Source: Casp-alpha2 sp036337015
GTDB taxonomy: Bacteria; Pseudomonadota; Alphaproteobacteria; Rhodospirillales; Casp-alpha2
Length of the DNA stretch: 64,000 nt
Assembly: GCA_036337015.1 (NCBI GenBank)
Contig: JAYZEZ010000007.1
Span: 186,001 to 250,000, forward strand
Reading direction: 5' to 3'
This document shows, piece after piece, positions 38,018 through 45,886 of the stretch. The notes beneath the pieces were generated by a model. That model was not told the DNA's origin. It worked only from the letters and a program-made list of their open reading frames with translations, and searched no databases. Position numbers and translations under genes: made by a program. Numbering within the stretch: position 1 is the first letter of the stretch; the number at the start of each line of letters is the position of its first letter.

Positions 38018-38680
38018 ATGCCATTTTTCATGATCCTCGCCTCAATGATGGGTTACGGATCTTTAGCACGCGATAGCGGGCTTAGCTTTGCTGTATCTGT
38101 TGTCTCTACAGCTTCTGTCTGGGGACTGCCCGGACAGGTTGCTTTCGCAGAACTATTTGCTGTCGGAGCACCAGTAATAGCAATCATGCTTGCGTCTTCT
38201 ATGGCCAATCTAAGGTTTCTACCAATGTCGATATCACTATTACCGCTTTTTAAAAATAATAAACGCGCATGGCAGTGGCGATACATCTTGGTGTTCCTCA
38301 TGTCTATAAACACTTGGGCACTAACTCTACGTCATGGGCCTGCAATGCCAAAAAATCTTCGATTACCCTATTATTTAGGACTCTGTATTATTTGCATGAG
38401 CGGGGGACTCGCAGGCACAGCCATTGGATATCATTTAGCTATAGCCCTTCCCTTTTATGTAACAGTCAGCTTAATTTATTTAAACCCAGTCTATTTCGTT
38501 TTCCTATTTTCTGCTGTTCAATACCGCAATTGCATTCTTTCTTTATTGTTTGGAGCCTTATTAGGGCCTTTGTTCCATTTGATTTCTCCAGATTGGGGTC
38601 TTCCCTTCTGTGGGCTTATAGCTGGTAGTTCCGGATATTGGATTGACCGTCGGATGCCAAAAAGGACAATACCAGAATGA
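38018..38680 (+). CDS. azlC: AzlC-family branched-chain amino acid exporter subunit
   Basis: A membrane protein with about six hydrophobic segments: GYGSLARDSGLSFAVSVVST, FAVGAPVIAIMLASSMANLRFLPMS and LGLCIICMSGG (in part) fit AzlC. The first ATG, at 38018, gives only 220 residues and omits part of helix 1: the frame stays open to 37925 and encodes LVAFFKGVGDGLSMPFF, which matches the AzlC start. No ATG, GTG or TTG exists in that extension; an ATT at 37937 six bases after AAAAGGG is the best candidate. It overlaps azlD by 4 bases. Confidence 0.85.
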   Translation: MPFFMILASMMGYGSLARDSGLSFAVSVVSTASVWGLPGQVAFAELFAVGAPVIAIMLASSMANLRFLPMSISLLPLFKNNKRAWQWRYILVFLMSINTWALTLRHGPAMPKNLRLPYYLGLCIICMSGGLAGTAIGYHLAIALPFYVTVSLIYLNPVYFVFLFSAVQYRNCILSLLFGALLGPLFHLISPDWGLPFCGLIAGSSGYWIDRRMPKRTIPE

Positions 38681-39030
38681 ATAATTTTCAATTCATCGAT
38701 AGCATGTGGGGTCTATTAATTTTAGTAAGCTTATCAACCTATTTATGGCGTGCAGGGGGTGTCCTCATTGCAACTCGAATAGAACCTAGAGGAAAATTGG
38801 CACAGTGGTTCACGTGCATAGCCTATGGCATGCTTGCAGGACTAATTTCACGTATAATGTTAATGCCCATAGGCATTTTAGCGGAAACACCTCTAATTGA
38901 TAGGCTTGCTGCACTAGCAATTGGTTTTGCAGTATTCTTTGCAATGAAGCGCCGTCTTCTTCCTGGAACTTTGATTTCTACAACAATTTTTCTAGTTTTA
39001 ACAACGTTGCGCGCAAATGGAATAATTTAA
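38677..39030 (+). CDS. azlD: AzlD-family exporter subunit
   Basis: A 117-residue protein with about four hydrophobic segments. STYLWRAGGVLIATRIEP at the start and AALAIGFAVFFAMKRRLLPGTLIS are typical of AzlD. It would pair with AzlC to export branched-chain amino acids or similar compounds. The ATGA overlap with azlC indicates coupled translation, and the following protease gene starts 3 bases after its stop. Confidence 0.87.
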   Translation: MNNFQFIDSMWGLLILVSLSTYLWRAGGVLIATRIEPRGKLAQWFTCIAYGMLAGLISRIMLMPIGILAETPLIDRLAALAIGFAVFFAMKRRLLPGTLISTTIFLVLTTLRANGII

Positions 39031-39033
39031 GAC

Positions 39034-40158
39034 ATGATCTTACAATTTGTATTTTACCAAATAGTGCTATTACTAATTCTGCTTACATCTACTTTGCCAG
39101 TTTTCGGTAAGACCGTCTGCAAAGCACCGGAAGCAGTTTGTGCCGCCACTTCTCGAGTATTCAGAATTTCTTCTTTTGACCCACTCGCCAGCGCCGTACT
39201 AGTAGGGCCATCACTTTTTGTAACGAATCGTCATGTTGTTGCTGATGAAAAGAAGCTTAAGATTTTTATTCCTAGTCATGGCTTAGTGGAAGCCGAAATT
39301 ATTCCGACTTCATACAAGGGAGATTTAATTTTATTTCGAGTGGAAGGCTTGAAAACACTAACTACTTTAACCTTGGCTAAAGCCAATCGAAATGATCGCT
39401 ATTATACAATTGGTGCTGATATCAGAAGTCAGACAATAAGAGTTTATAAACCAGGGCATCTATTGCTACCATTGGCAGCTAATAAACCATTTTCCCGCCT
39501 ACATAATAATGCGTACAGCCAACCAGGAAATTCTGGTGGCGCTTTAGTTAATGAAAATGGCCATCTAGTAGCCATTATCTCATCAGGAGGTGATGGCCGC
39601 AACGAGGCAATACCATCAAGTGAAATCGAAGTGCTAAAGTCTCTGTCTGGAACCGGAAACGAAGCAGAAAGTCAAGCAATGGGCGTTGCTTATAGAAATT
39701 GCATTGAGGCACTTGATATTTTATTGCCATCGAAAAAACGACCTCCTCCCAAAGCCATCATCACTCTCAATGATCAATGTAGGAAAACCAACAATAGACA
39801 GCTTTGGGACTTATCCGGTCAAACATTCAGTAGAATAGGACGATACAGAGATGCCATAGAAATGTTTAGCCGTGCCCTAGAGCAAGATCCCAATTCCATC
39901 AACTCAATGATTTCAATGGCCATCGCTCTCCACCTAAGCGGCTATTATGTTGATGAAGTAATTTATCTTCGCCGCCTCATCAAAATCCTTCCTTCAAACG
40001 CAAATGTTTTAAGACTGGGGGTTCAGGCCGGTGCATGGGGCAACGACAAAGAATTAATGGAAAAATCCTTGGGCTTAATGAAAATCCACCATCCAAAGTT
40101 AGCTCCATTAGCTCAGTCTTTCATCAAAAAAAATCCTACACCGCCAAAAAGGCCCTAA
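39034..40158 (+). CDS. Secreted trypsin-like protease with C-terminal TPR repeats
   Basis: A 374-residue protein with a signal peptide (hydrophobic residues 4-23, cleavage near VFGKT). A chymotrypsin-fold domain has the full triad: His67 in TNRHVV, Asp97 in YKGDLILFRV and Ser167 in QPGNSGGAL. From about residue 250 there are TPR-like helices (LWDLSGQTFSRIGRYRDAIEMFSRALEQDPN, in part). It should act in the periplasm, possibly held to a target by the TPR part. It follows azlD by 3 bases. The target is unknown. Confidence 0.83.
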   Translation: MILQFVFYQIVLLLILLTSTLPVFGKTVCKAPEAVCAATSRVFRISSFDPLASAVLVGPSLFVTNRHVVADEKKLKIFIPSHGLVEAEIIPTSYKGDLILFRVEGLKTLTTLTLAKANRNDRYYTIGADIRSQTIRVYKPGHLLLPLAANKPFSRLHNNAYSQPGNSGGALVNENGHLVAIISSGGDGRNEAIPSSEIEVLKSLSGTGNEAESQAMGVAYRNCIEALDILLPSKKRPPPKAIITLNDQCRKTNNRQLWDLSGQTFSRIGRYRDAIEMFSRALEQDPNSINSMISMAIALHLSGYYVDEVIYLRRLIKILPSNANVLRLGVQAGAWGNDKELMEKSLGLMKIHHPKLAPLAQSFIKKNPTPPKRP

Positions 40159-41318
40159 GAACTACGAATTAGGACACAACCCTCAAATAGTCGGCGTTGG
40201 GTACGATAAACACTTGCGTACTCAACAGCCCAACCAGAAACGGTATTAACAACCTTGCTAGCAACCGGCAAAATTCCTGACGGTTGCATCATGCGTAGAT
40301 TATTTTCTTTATGACTGCCTTCTAAAGCAGCTTTTCGAGTATGACGATGAACAATAGAATCAACAATATAAGCTGCTGAAGCGCAACAAATTGCACCAGT
40401 TAACGGTAACGCCCGATGGATATTCCCTGATGACAAAATTCTTACCGTCAAGTCAGCTTGATCAGCTTTAACTTTTTCACCAGATAGGGTTTTAGAATCT
40501 TGGGGCGATGATATTATTCCAACGAACGGCAAAGAAGGTGAAAATTGAGCAGCGTCTTTAGCCTTTCCAACCAACCCCATCAGAACGGCTACATGCGCAC
40601 GTATAGATTCAAGTTTAGCCATCACTTCCACCATTGAATCAATTTCCATAGGGGTTTCTGTTCCTCTAACACCTAAAACTGTAGCATCGACAAAAACACA
40701 AGGGTTCCCTGCATCCACAATAGATACATCCACCTTCCCTACACCATCAACTTCAATAACATCGATGACATTTCCAGTAGGAAGAAAGCTGCCTGTTACA
40801 GCACCACCAGGATCAATAAATTCCAAACAAACAGGAGCACCAGTACCAGCAACTCCCTGTAATTCAAAGTCACCATCTACAGCTGCTACATTATCATCCA
40901 TAGCAAAGCGTGAGTGAATTAATTTATCAGTATTAGTATTATAAATTCGAACAAAGGCTTCTTCATCATTGGGAATTACTAGCCCCTCATCAACAGCAAA
41001 AGGGCCAACAGCAGAAGACATATTTCCACAATTAGCACTATAGCCAACATTATCCCGGTTAACTGAAATTTGGGCAAAAGTATAATCAATATCAGCGTCG
41101 TCTCGATCTGACTTACCAACAACGCAAACCTTACTTAGAGAGGAAATTCCTCCCCCCATACCATCTAATTGGCGATTATTAGGATCTGGACTCCCAATTG
41201 CGGCTTTAAAAATTTTATCCCATTTCATCCGATTTTCTGGCAGGTCATCGCGAAGAAACATTAAAGCTTTAGAAGTCCCACCACGCATAAATACAGCTGG
41301 GATCTTATGTTGCTTCAC
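40155..41318 (-). CDS. PrpF-family isomerase
   Basis: A 387-residue protein of the PrpF/4-oxalomesaconate tautomerase family. VFMRGGTSKALMF opens the protein, LDGMGGGISSLSKV and VGYSANCGNMSSAVGPFAVDEG carry the catalytic region (Cys in NCGNMS), and it ends with VEYASVYRTQRRLFEG. PrpF enzymes shift double bonds in methylaconitate, aconitate or oxalomesaconate. It lies at the end of the TTT operon 2 region with an SDR, which suggests an imported unsaturated tricarboxylate or keto acid. Its stop codon shares bases with the protease gene's. Confidence 0.87.
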   Translation of the reverse strand: MKQHKIPAVFMRGGTSKALMFLRDDLPENRMKWDKIFKAAIGSPDPNNRQLDGMGGGISSLSKVCVVGKSDRDDADIDYTFAQISVNRDNVGYSANCGNMSSAVGPFAVDEGLVIPNDEEAFVRIYNTNTDKLIHSRFAMDDNVAAVDGDFELQGVAGTGAPVCLEFIDPGGAVTGSFLPTGNVIDVIEVDGVGKVDVSIVDAGNPCVFVDATVLGVRGTETPMEIDSMVEVMAKLESIRAHVAVLMGLVGKAKDAAQFSPSLPFVGIISSPQDSKTLSGEKVKADQADLTVRILSSGNIHRALPLTGAICCASAAYIVDSIVHRHTRKAALEGSHKENNLRMMQPSGILPVASKVVNTVSGWAVEYASVYRTQRRLFEGCVLIRSS

Positions 41319-41481
41319 AAGCCTATTCCTTGAATCAAATTCCTATACTCGTCAAAATATTTGGATAAATATTTCGATAACAATTCCACGCTTTTGGAAT
41401 TTTTCTTACTGCCCCTGAAACAAAAAGACTCAGGCGCACCAACTTTACTGCTCCGAAAAGAAAAACCCATACCTATTCCTT

Positions 41482-42249
41482 TTATAATGAACTAACAAGG
41501 TGACCTCCATCAACGGTGAGGACAGAGCCTGTCATATAGCTTGAGGCTTTTGATGCTAATAATAAGAATGGTGCGTCAAGTTCACACATCTCTGCTGGGC
41601 GACGCTGAGGGATACGCCTGAGAAGTTCCTTACCTGCCTTTGTTAACAAAAAATCCCGGTTCAAATCAGTTTTTACATATCCTGGTGCAAGAGCATTAAC
41701 CCTAATATCATAACGTGCCCATTCCAAAGCCAATGCTTTCGTCATCTGAATTAATCCTGCTTTTGAAACCGAATAGGGCATCACCCCTTTGGAAATACCA
41801 ATTCCCAAAATCGAAGCTATATTAACTATTGTGCCCCCAGTTTTTGCATCAGCCATGCGACGGGCAGCAGCAAGGGCTACTATCCATGCCCCTTTAAGAT
41901 TAGTATCTACAATACTAGACCATTCCTGTAGATCCATATTCATCGCTAAATTTCCGGTAGCTATGCCTGCATTATTAACTACTACTGACACCTTGCCGAC
42001 CTTGTCTTTGATTTGATCAAAAGTAGATTCAACATTATCCTCGTTAGTTACGTCCATTTCAAAACCAAATGCTTGCCCCCCTGATGATTTAATGCTGGAT
42101 ACAGTTTCATAAATTTTATCTAAACGCCTTGCCGCAACACACACAACTGCTCCAGCCGCTGCAAGCACTTCAGAAAAATGTCGCCCCAATCCTCCGGAAG
42201 CACCAGTGACTAGTACAATCTCTCCATCAAATTCAAAATAATTCCTCAT
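41482..42249 (-). CDS. SDR-family oxidoreductase
   Basis: A 255-residue short-chain dehydrogenase. TGASGGLGRHF is the NAD(P) motif, NNAGIA the structural motif, and the active site is in SVSKAGL (as YSVSKAGL, Tyr and Lys) after NIASI. The C-terminus ends YMTGSVLTVDGGHLV. It would oxidise or reduce a hydroxy/keto group. It lies between TTT operon 2 and the PrpF-family gene on the same strand, so it probably acts on the same compound. The substrate is unknown. Confidence 0.88.
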   Translation of the reverse strand: MRNYFEFDGEIVLVTGASGGLGRHFSEVLAAAGAVVCVAARRLDKIYETVSSIKSSGGQAFGFEMDVTNEDNVESTFDQIKDKVGKVSVVVNNAGIATGNLAMNMDLQEWSSIVDTNLKGAWIVALAAARRMADAKTGGTIVNIASILGIGISKGVMPYSVSKAGLIQMTKALALEWARYDIRVNALAPGYVKTDLNRDFLLTKAGKELLRRIPQRRPAEMCELDAPFLLLASKASSYMTGSVLTVDGGHLVSSL

Positions 42250-42458
42250 CAGAACATCCTTTGATTTCTACTATAATTAATTCAGAAGATATTTTGGATT
42301 TAACATGCTAACTATTTAGCACAAGATTTTAAAAGTCTAGATGTGCCATTAAAACCAATAAGCAGTCCAAAGACCTTTCAAGACACTCTACTTAAACCCA
42401 AATACTTCAATACATTTAAATAATTTTAAAAAGTTCACTAATAAGAAAAGTTGAGAGA

Positions 42459-44108
42459 TTAAAATTTCCACCCATTTTGATAGCGCTTATATAAATGATA
42501 AGCTCCAAAACCTGCTACAAGAATACCTATAGTCGGACGAGGAATGCCGCCCATCATAAACAAGGGAATTGAGGCTGCAAAACAAGAAACAGGAAGATAA
42601 AATAGTGTCCACCTCCTCCTTTTTTTGCGATGCGACTGAAATAATGGAAAAAAGGCAGAAAAAATTGCAAAAATAAGAAAAAAAAGTGACCAGGGTCGGG
42701 TTACAAAGGGCGTAAGATCAGTTGTAATTGCCAAGGCACGAGCTAAGTTTAACTCGGCTATGTTTCCCAAAACTACTCCAAGAATCATTGGTACCAACGG
42801 AAATCCATAATGACGCATTATAAATCCTAGAACACCAAATAAAAGAAGTGTCCATAAATCAAAAACAACGTTTTGCAATGCGAATACCCCGATCCCACAA
42901 AACCCAAGTATAATACTAGCTAAAACATACATACGGACCTTGGTTACAGACACGAAAACACGAAGCATAAATGATTGTATAGCGATCATCATAAAAGTAG
43001 CACCAAAGAAAGCTATAAATATAGAATATGACAGTACTGGTTCATCGGTAATAAATGAAGGGCTAGGAATAATGTCATGTATTAATAATGCACCTAACAT
43101 AATTGCCGCTGTTACATCCCCAGGGATGCCAAGTGCCATAAGAATGATAAGCGCACCACCTTCTACCGCATTATTAGAGCTTTCAGGTGCAATAATTCCT
43201 TCGGGGGTACCTGTACCAAATTTTTCTGGCTTCTTTGATGCTTTTCTAGCTTGATCATAAGCTAAAATATTAGCTATAGAACCACCTGCTCCTGGAAGAA
43301 TACCTGTAAAAACACCAATCAAAGATGATCGAATAACCACTCCCCAGTGCTTAAGAATTGTACGTATTGCCCGAATATGTTCAATTTTTATTTCTATTGA
43401 ACCACGTTCTGTTAGGGCCTTACGAGCAGTAATAGGATTCCGAACGTCATTAAGAAGTTGACTAAATGCAAACAATCCAATCAAGACAGCAATAAAATCA
43501 AACCCCTGTAATAAAAAATCAACACCGAAGTCAAATCGCCCCATACCTACTGCTTCATCTTCACCTACTGTCCGTAATAAAAGCCCCATAACTCCTGCAA
43601 TCAGACCTTTAATCATATTCTTACCTGACAAGCTTGCAGTAATCGTCAGTGCAAACATTACCAGCATAAAGTAATCCCAGGGATTAAACTCTAAACCAAC
43701 TCTGGCCAATTGTGGCGCCAAGGTCATCAACAAAATAGCACTAATGATACCGCCGCTAAAAGAGGACCATACACCAATACCCAGTGCTAGCCCCGGCTCA
43801 CCATTACGGGCCATCGGAAAACCATCAAATGTAGTCGCCACCGATGATGGCGTGCCAGGAATTCCGGTTAGTATTCCCGCCATCAGGCCACCAGATAAAC
43901 CTCCGACCAAAACGCTAACCATGGTGGCAAGACCTTGTGTAGCGGGCATCCCAAAAGTAAAGGGTAAAGTCAAAACAACCGCCATGGCTATTGTAAACCC
44001 TGGAATAGCGCCTGCAATCAGTCCGCCCGCTACACCAATCAACATCAATGAGAGAGTCGAAATATTGGCAATTTCACTTGTTGCAGCAAGTACGTTTTCC
44101 AATATCAC
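42459..44108 (-). CDS. tctA: TTT transporter large membrane subunit (TctA), operon 2
   Basis: A 549-residue membrane protein with many hydrophobic segments. GAIPGFTIAMAVVLTLPFTFGM, GIPGTPSSVATTFDGFPMA and GILPGAGGSIANILAYDQA (in parts) are the TctA signatures around the transport site, and GAIIAPESSNNAVEGGALI fits too. It has an extended C-terminal tail with two extra hydrophobic stretches (SLFFLIFAIFSAFFP, LFYLPVSCFAASIPLF). It pairs with TctB 12 bases upstream. Substrate unknown. Confidence 0.92.
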   Translation of the reverse strand: MILENVLAATSEIANISTLSLMLIGVAGGLIAGAIPGFTIAMAVVLTLPFTFGMPATQGLATMVSVLVGGLSGGLMAGILTGIPGTPSSVATTFDGFPMARNGEPGLALGIGVWSSFSGGIISAILLMTLAPQLARVGLEFNPWDYFMLVMFALTITASLSGKNMIKGLIAGVMGLLLRTVGEDEAVGMGRFDFGVDFLLQGFDFIAVLIGLFAFSQLLNDVRNPITARKALTERGSIEIKIEHIRAIRTILKHWGVVIRSSLIGVFTGILPGAGGSIANILAYDQARKASKKPEKFGTGTPEGIIAPESSNNAVEGGALIILMALGIPGDVTAAIMLGALLIHDIIPSPSFITDEPVLSYSIFIAFFGATFMMIAIQSFMLRVFVSVTKVRMYVLASIILGFCGIGVFALQNVVFDLWTLLLFGVLGFIMRHYGFPLVPMILGVVLGNIAELNLARALAITTDLTPFVTRPWSLFFLIFAIFSAFFPLFQSHRKKRRRWTLFYLPVSCFAASIPLFMMGGIPRPTIGILVAGFGAYHLYKRYQNGWKF

Positions 44109-44120
44109 AATCAGGTCTCC

Positions 44121-44633
44121 TTAAAACGCATCCATGAAAATACCAGACGGTAGCATTACGCCGAGACCAAAGGTGAATATGCTCCACATAGAGCCCATAG
44201 CAATAACAGCGATAACGGCATGAAAAATAGGTTTTTTCCCATCCCAACCACCTAAAGCCCCTAATAAGATATAAACGAAGGTAATACTACTTATTAGCAT
44301 TCCAAGAACCGGCATTAATAGAAGATAAAAAAAGAAAAGAAGGTAGCACCAGAGTGGATTCCGCCAATATTTTAACCAACCAAGAAATCCAGACTCTTTA
44401 GATTCTTTAGTATTGCTATCAGATTCAACTAAGGGGTCCGGCCCGGAATTAAACGACTGAAAAAGATAAATGGTTGATAGAAAGGCTAAAACTCCAATAA
44501 TTACTCGAGGCCACGTAGATGGCATCAAAACACCATAATCAGGTTGTCGTATATCGAAACTAGCCCAATATAGCGCCCCACAGAACGCCAACAAAATTAT
44601 GGCAATAATTACATCACGATTAAGACGTTGCAT
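44121..44633 (-). CDS. tctB: TTT transporter small membrane subunit (TctB), operon 2
   Basis: A 170-residue protein with four hydrophobic segments. VIIAIILLAFCGALYWASFDI at the start, YGVLMPSTWPRVI and the C-terminal helix pair SSITFVYILLGALGG are the TctB pattern. It is 12 bases from tctA and separated from tctC by an 85-base gap holding a strong stem-loop. Confidence 0.85.
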   Translation of the reverse strand: MQRLNRDVIIAIILLAFCGALYWASFDIRQPDYGVLMPSTWPRVIIGVLAFLSTIYLFQSFNSGPDPLVESDSNTKESKESGFLGWLKYWRNPLWCYLLFFFYLLLMPVLGMLISSITFVYILLGALGGWDGKKPIFHAVIAVIAMGSMWSIFTFGLGVMLPSGIFMDAF

Positions 44634-44659
44634 AAAAACTCCACATAGACAGTATGACT

Positions 44660-44696
44660 AATATGGCCAGGCCCCACTCAGGGCTCAGGCCATATT
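44660..44696 (-). promoter_or_regulatory. Intercistronic stem-loop between tctC and tctB, operon 2
   Basis: AATATGGCC (44660-44668) pairs perfectly with GGCCATATT (44688-44696). An inner GGCCC/GGGCT stem with one G-U extends it after a small asymmetric bulge. It starts 22 bases after the tctC stop, and no T-run follows on the minus strand, so it is probably not a simple terminator. It probably protects the tctC message or limits tctBA expression. Confidence 0.7.
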
Positions 44697-44718
44697 TTGG
44701 TTGTCATGATCGTGGTTC

Positions 44719-45699
44719 TTATTTCTTATACATACCAATCTTGATAGCGACTTTTTCATAAGTCTTGTAGGTATCTTCCGCCCACTTGCGGTAACCTTTA
44801 GGCCCAACCCATTGAATATCGGTTCCTTTTGCATCCATTTGTTTTAGCAAATCAGAATTTTCCGAAGCCTTTTTAAAAACTCCTGTCCAATAGTCAATGT
44901 GAGCCTTACTTGTCCCCTTAGGGGCAACTATACCTCGCTTTAAGGCAAACTCCATATCAACACCAAGCTCCTTCATAGTTGGCATATTTGGAAGATGCTT
45001 TGAACGCTTTGCATCGGCAATACCGTAGCCCTTGAGTTGTCCTCCATCTAAGTATTTTCGACTTGAGGCGACGTTTAAAGTTCCCATAGTTATAGCGTTA
45101 GACAATAGCGCCGTCATCCGTTGGCGTGTTCCATCAAATGGGACATACTTGAATTTCATTCCAGTTAGATCTTCTAAAATAAGCCACATAAATTGGCTAG
45201 TTGATCCAAAAGTAGCTCCAACAAGAATTGTGCCGGGTGCTGCTAGAGCAGCTTTTTTAAATTCTGCAAAATTATTCCAAGGAGCTTGTCCTGAAGCTCC
45301 AACAATATCCGGAGTAGATGTTAGCAAAGCAACAGTTTCAAAGGCCGGAAAGGTAAAATTTATACGACCGTTAAAGAAACTTGTTAAAGCACTCTGATGA
45401 ATCGCGAAAAGTGTGCAACCGTTAGGCTTAGCTTTTGCCGCCTCTTTAGCACCCTTATTCCCTCCCTGACCTGGGATGGTAACTATTTTTATTTTAGAAG
45501 GAATGTTCATGTCTTGTATGGTTTTCTCATAAATTGAGAATAATACATGTGTTCCCCCACCAGGCTTCCACGGAACAATCAGTTTTGCTGTTTTACAAGA
45601 TGGTGCGCCAGCTTCAGATGGCGTACCAAAAGTTATTGTCATTACTGCAGCTAATATAGCTACGAATAAAGTCCAACAACGTGAATATTCTTTGATCAT
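44719..45699 (-). CDS. tctC: TTT solute-binding protein (TctC), operon 2
   Basis: A 326-residue periplasmic binding protein with a signal peptide (hydrophobic LFVAILAAVMTITFG). LIVPWKPGGGTHVLFSIY is the Bug/TctC ligand-loop motif, with VTIPGQGGNKGAKEAAKAKP and VPFDGTRQRMTALLS further on. The ATG at 45699 has GGGGGA eight bases upstream and is preferred to the TTG at 45714. First gene of tctCBA, divergent from the gamma-glutamyltransferase-family gene. The ligand is unknown; the SDR and PrpF genes downstream hint at an unsaturated carboxylate. Confidence 0.92.
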   Translation of the reverse strand: MIKEYSRCWTLFVAILAAVMTITFGTPSEAGAPSCKTAKLIVPWKPGGGTHVLFSIYEKTIQDMNIPSKIKIVTIPGQGGNKGAKEAAKAKPNGCTLFAIHQSALTSFFNGRINFTFPAFETVALLTSTPDIVGASGQAPWNNFAEFKKAALAAPGTILVGATFGSTSQFMWLILEDLTGMKFKYVPFDGTRQRMTALLSNAITMGTLNVASSRKYLDGGQLKGYGIADAKRSKHLPNMPTMKELGVDMEFALKRGIVAPKGTSKAHIDYWTGVFKKASENSDLLKQMDAKGTDIQWVGPKGYRKWAEDTYKTYEKVAIKIGMYKK

Positions 45700-45761
45700 T
45701 TGGTTTTCCCCCAAGAAAAGTTTTTTTTAAGGAGACCCCAAACTTTTAATATTAAAGGCAT

Positions 45762-45770
45762 CCCCCCCCC
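45762..45770. repeat. C9 homopolymer in a divergent promoter region
   Basis: Nine consecutive C residues stand out in an AT-rich gap between the divergent tctC (operon 2) and gamma-glutamyltransferase-family genes. It lies about 62 bases before one start and 116 before the other. Such tracts can change length by slippage. Confidence 0.5.
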
Positions 45771-45886
45771 TTATACTCAATGAGAAGAGTAAACTATATC
45801 TTTTAGCGTGGCTAGCCTAACGTTGAATTTATCAGTTTAACAGTTATGATTAATTTCTATATTATTGATATTGGAAGAATTAAAAC

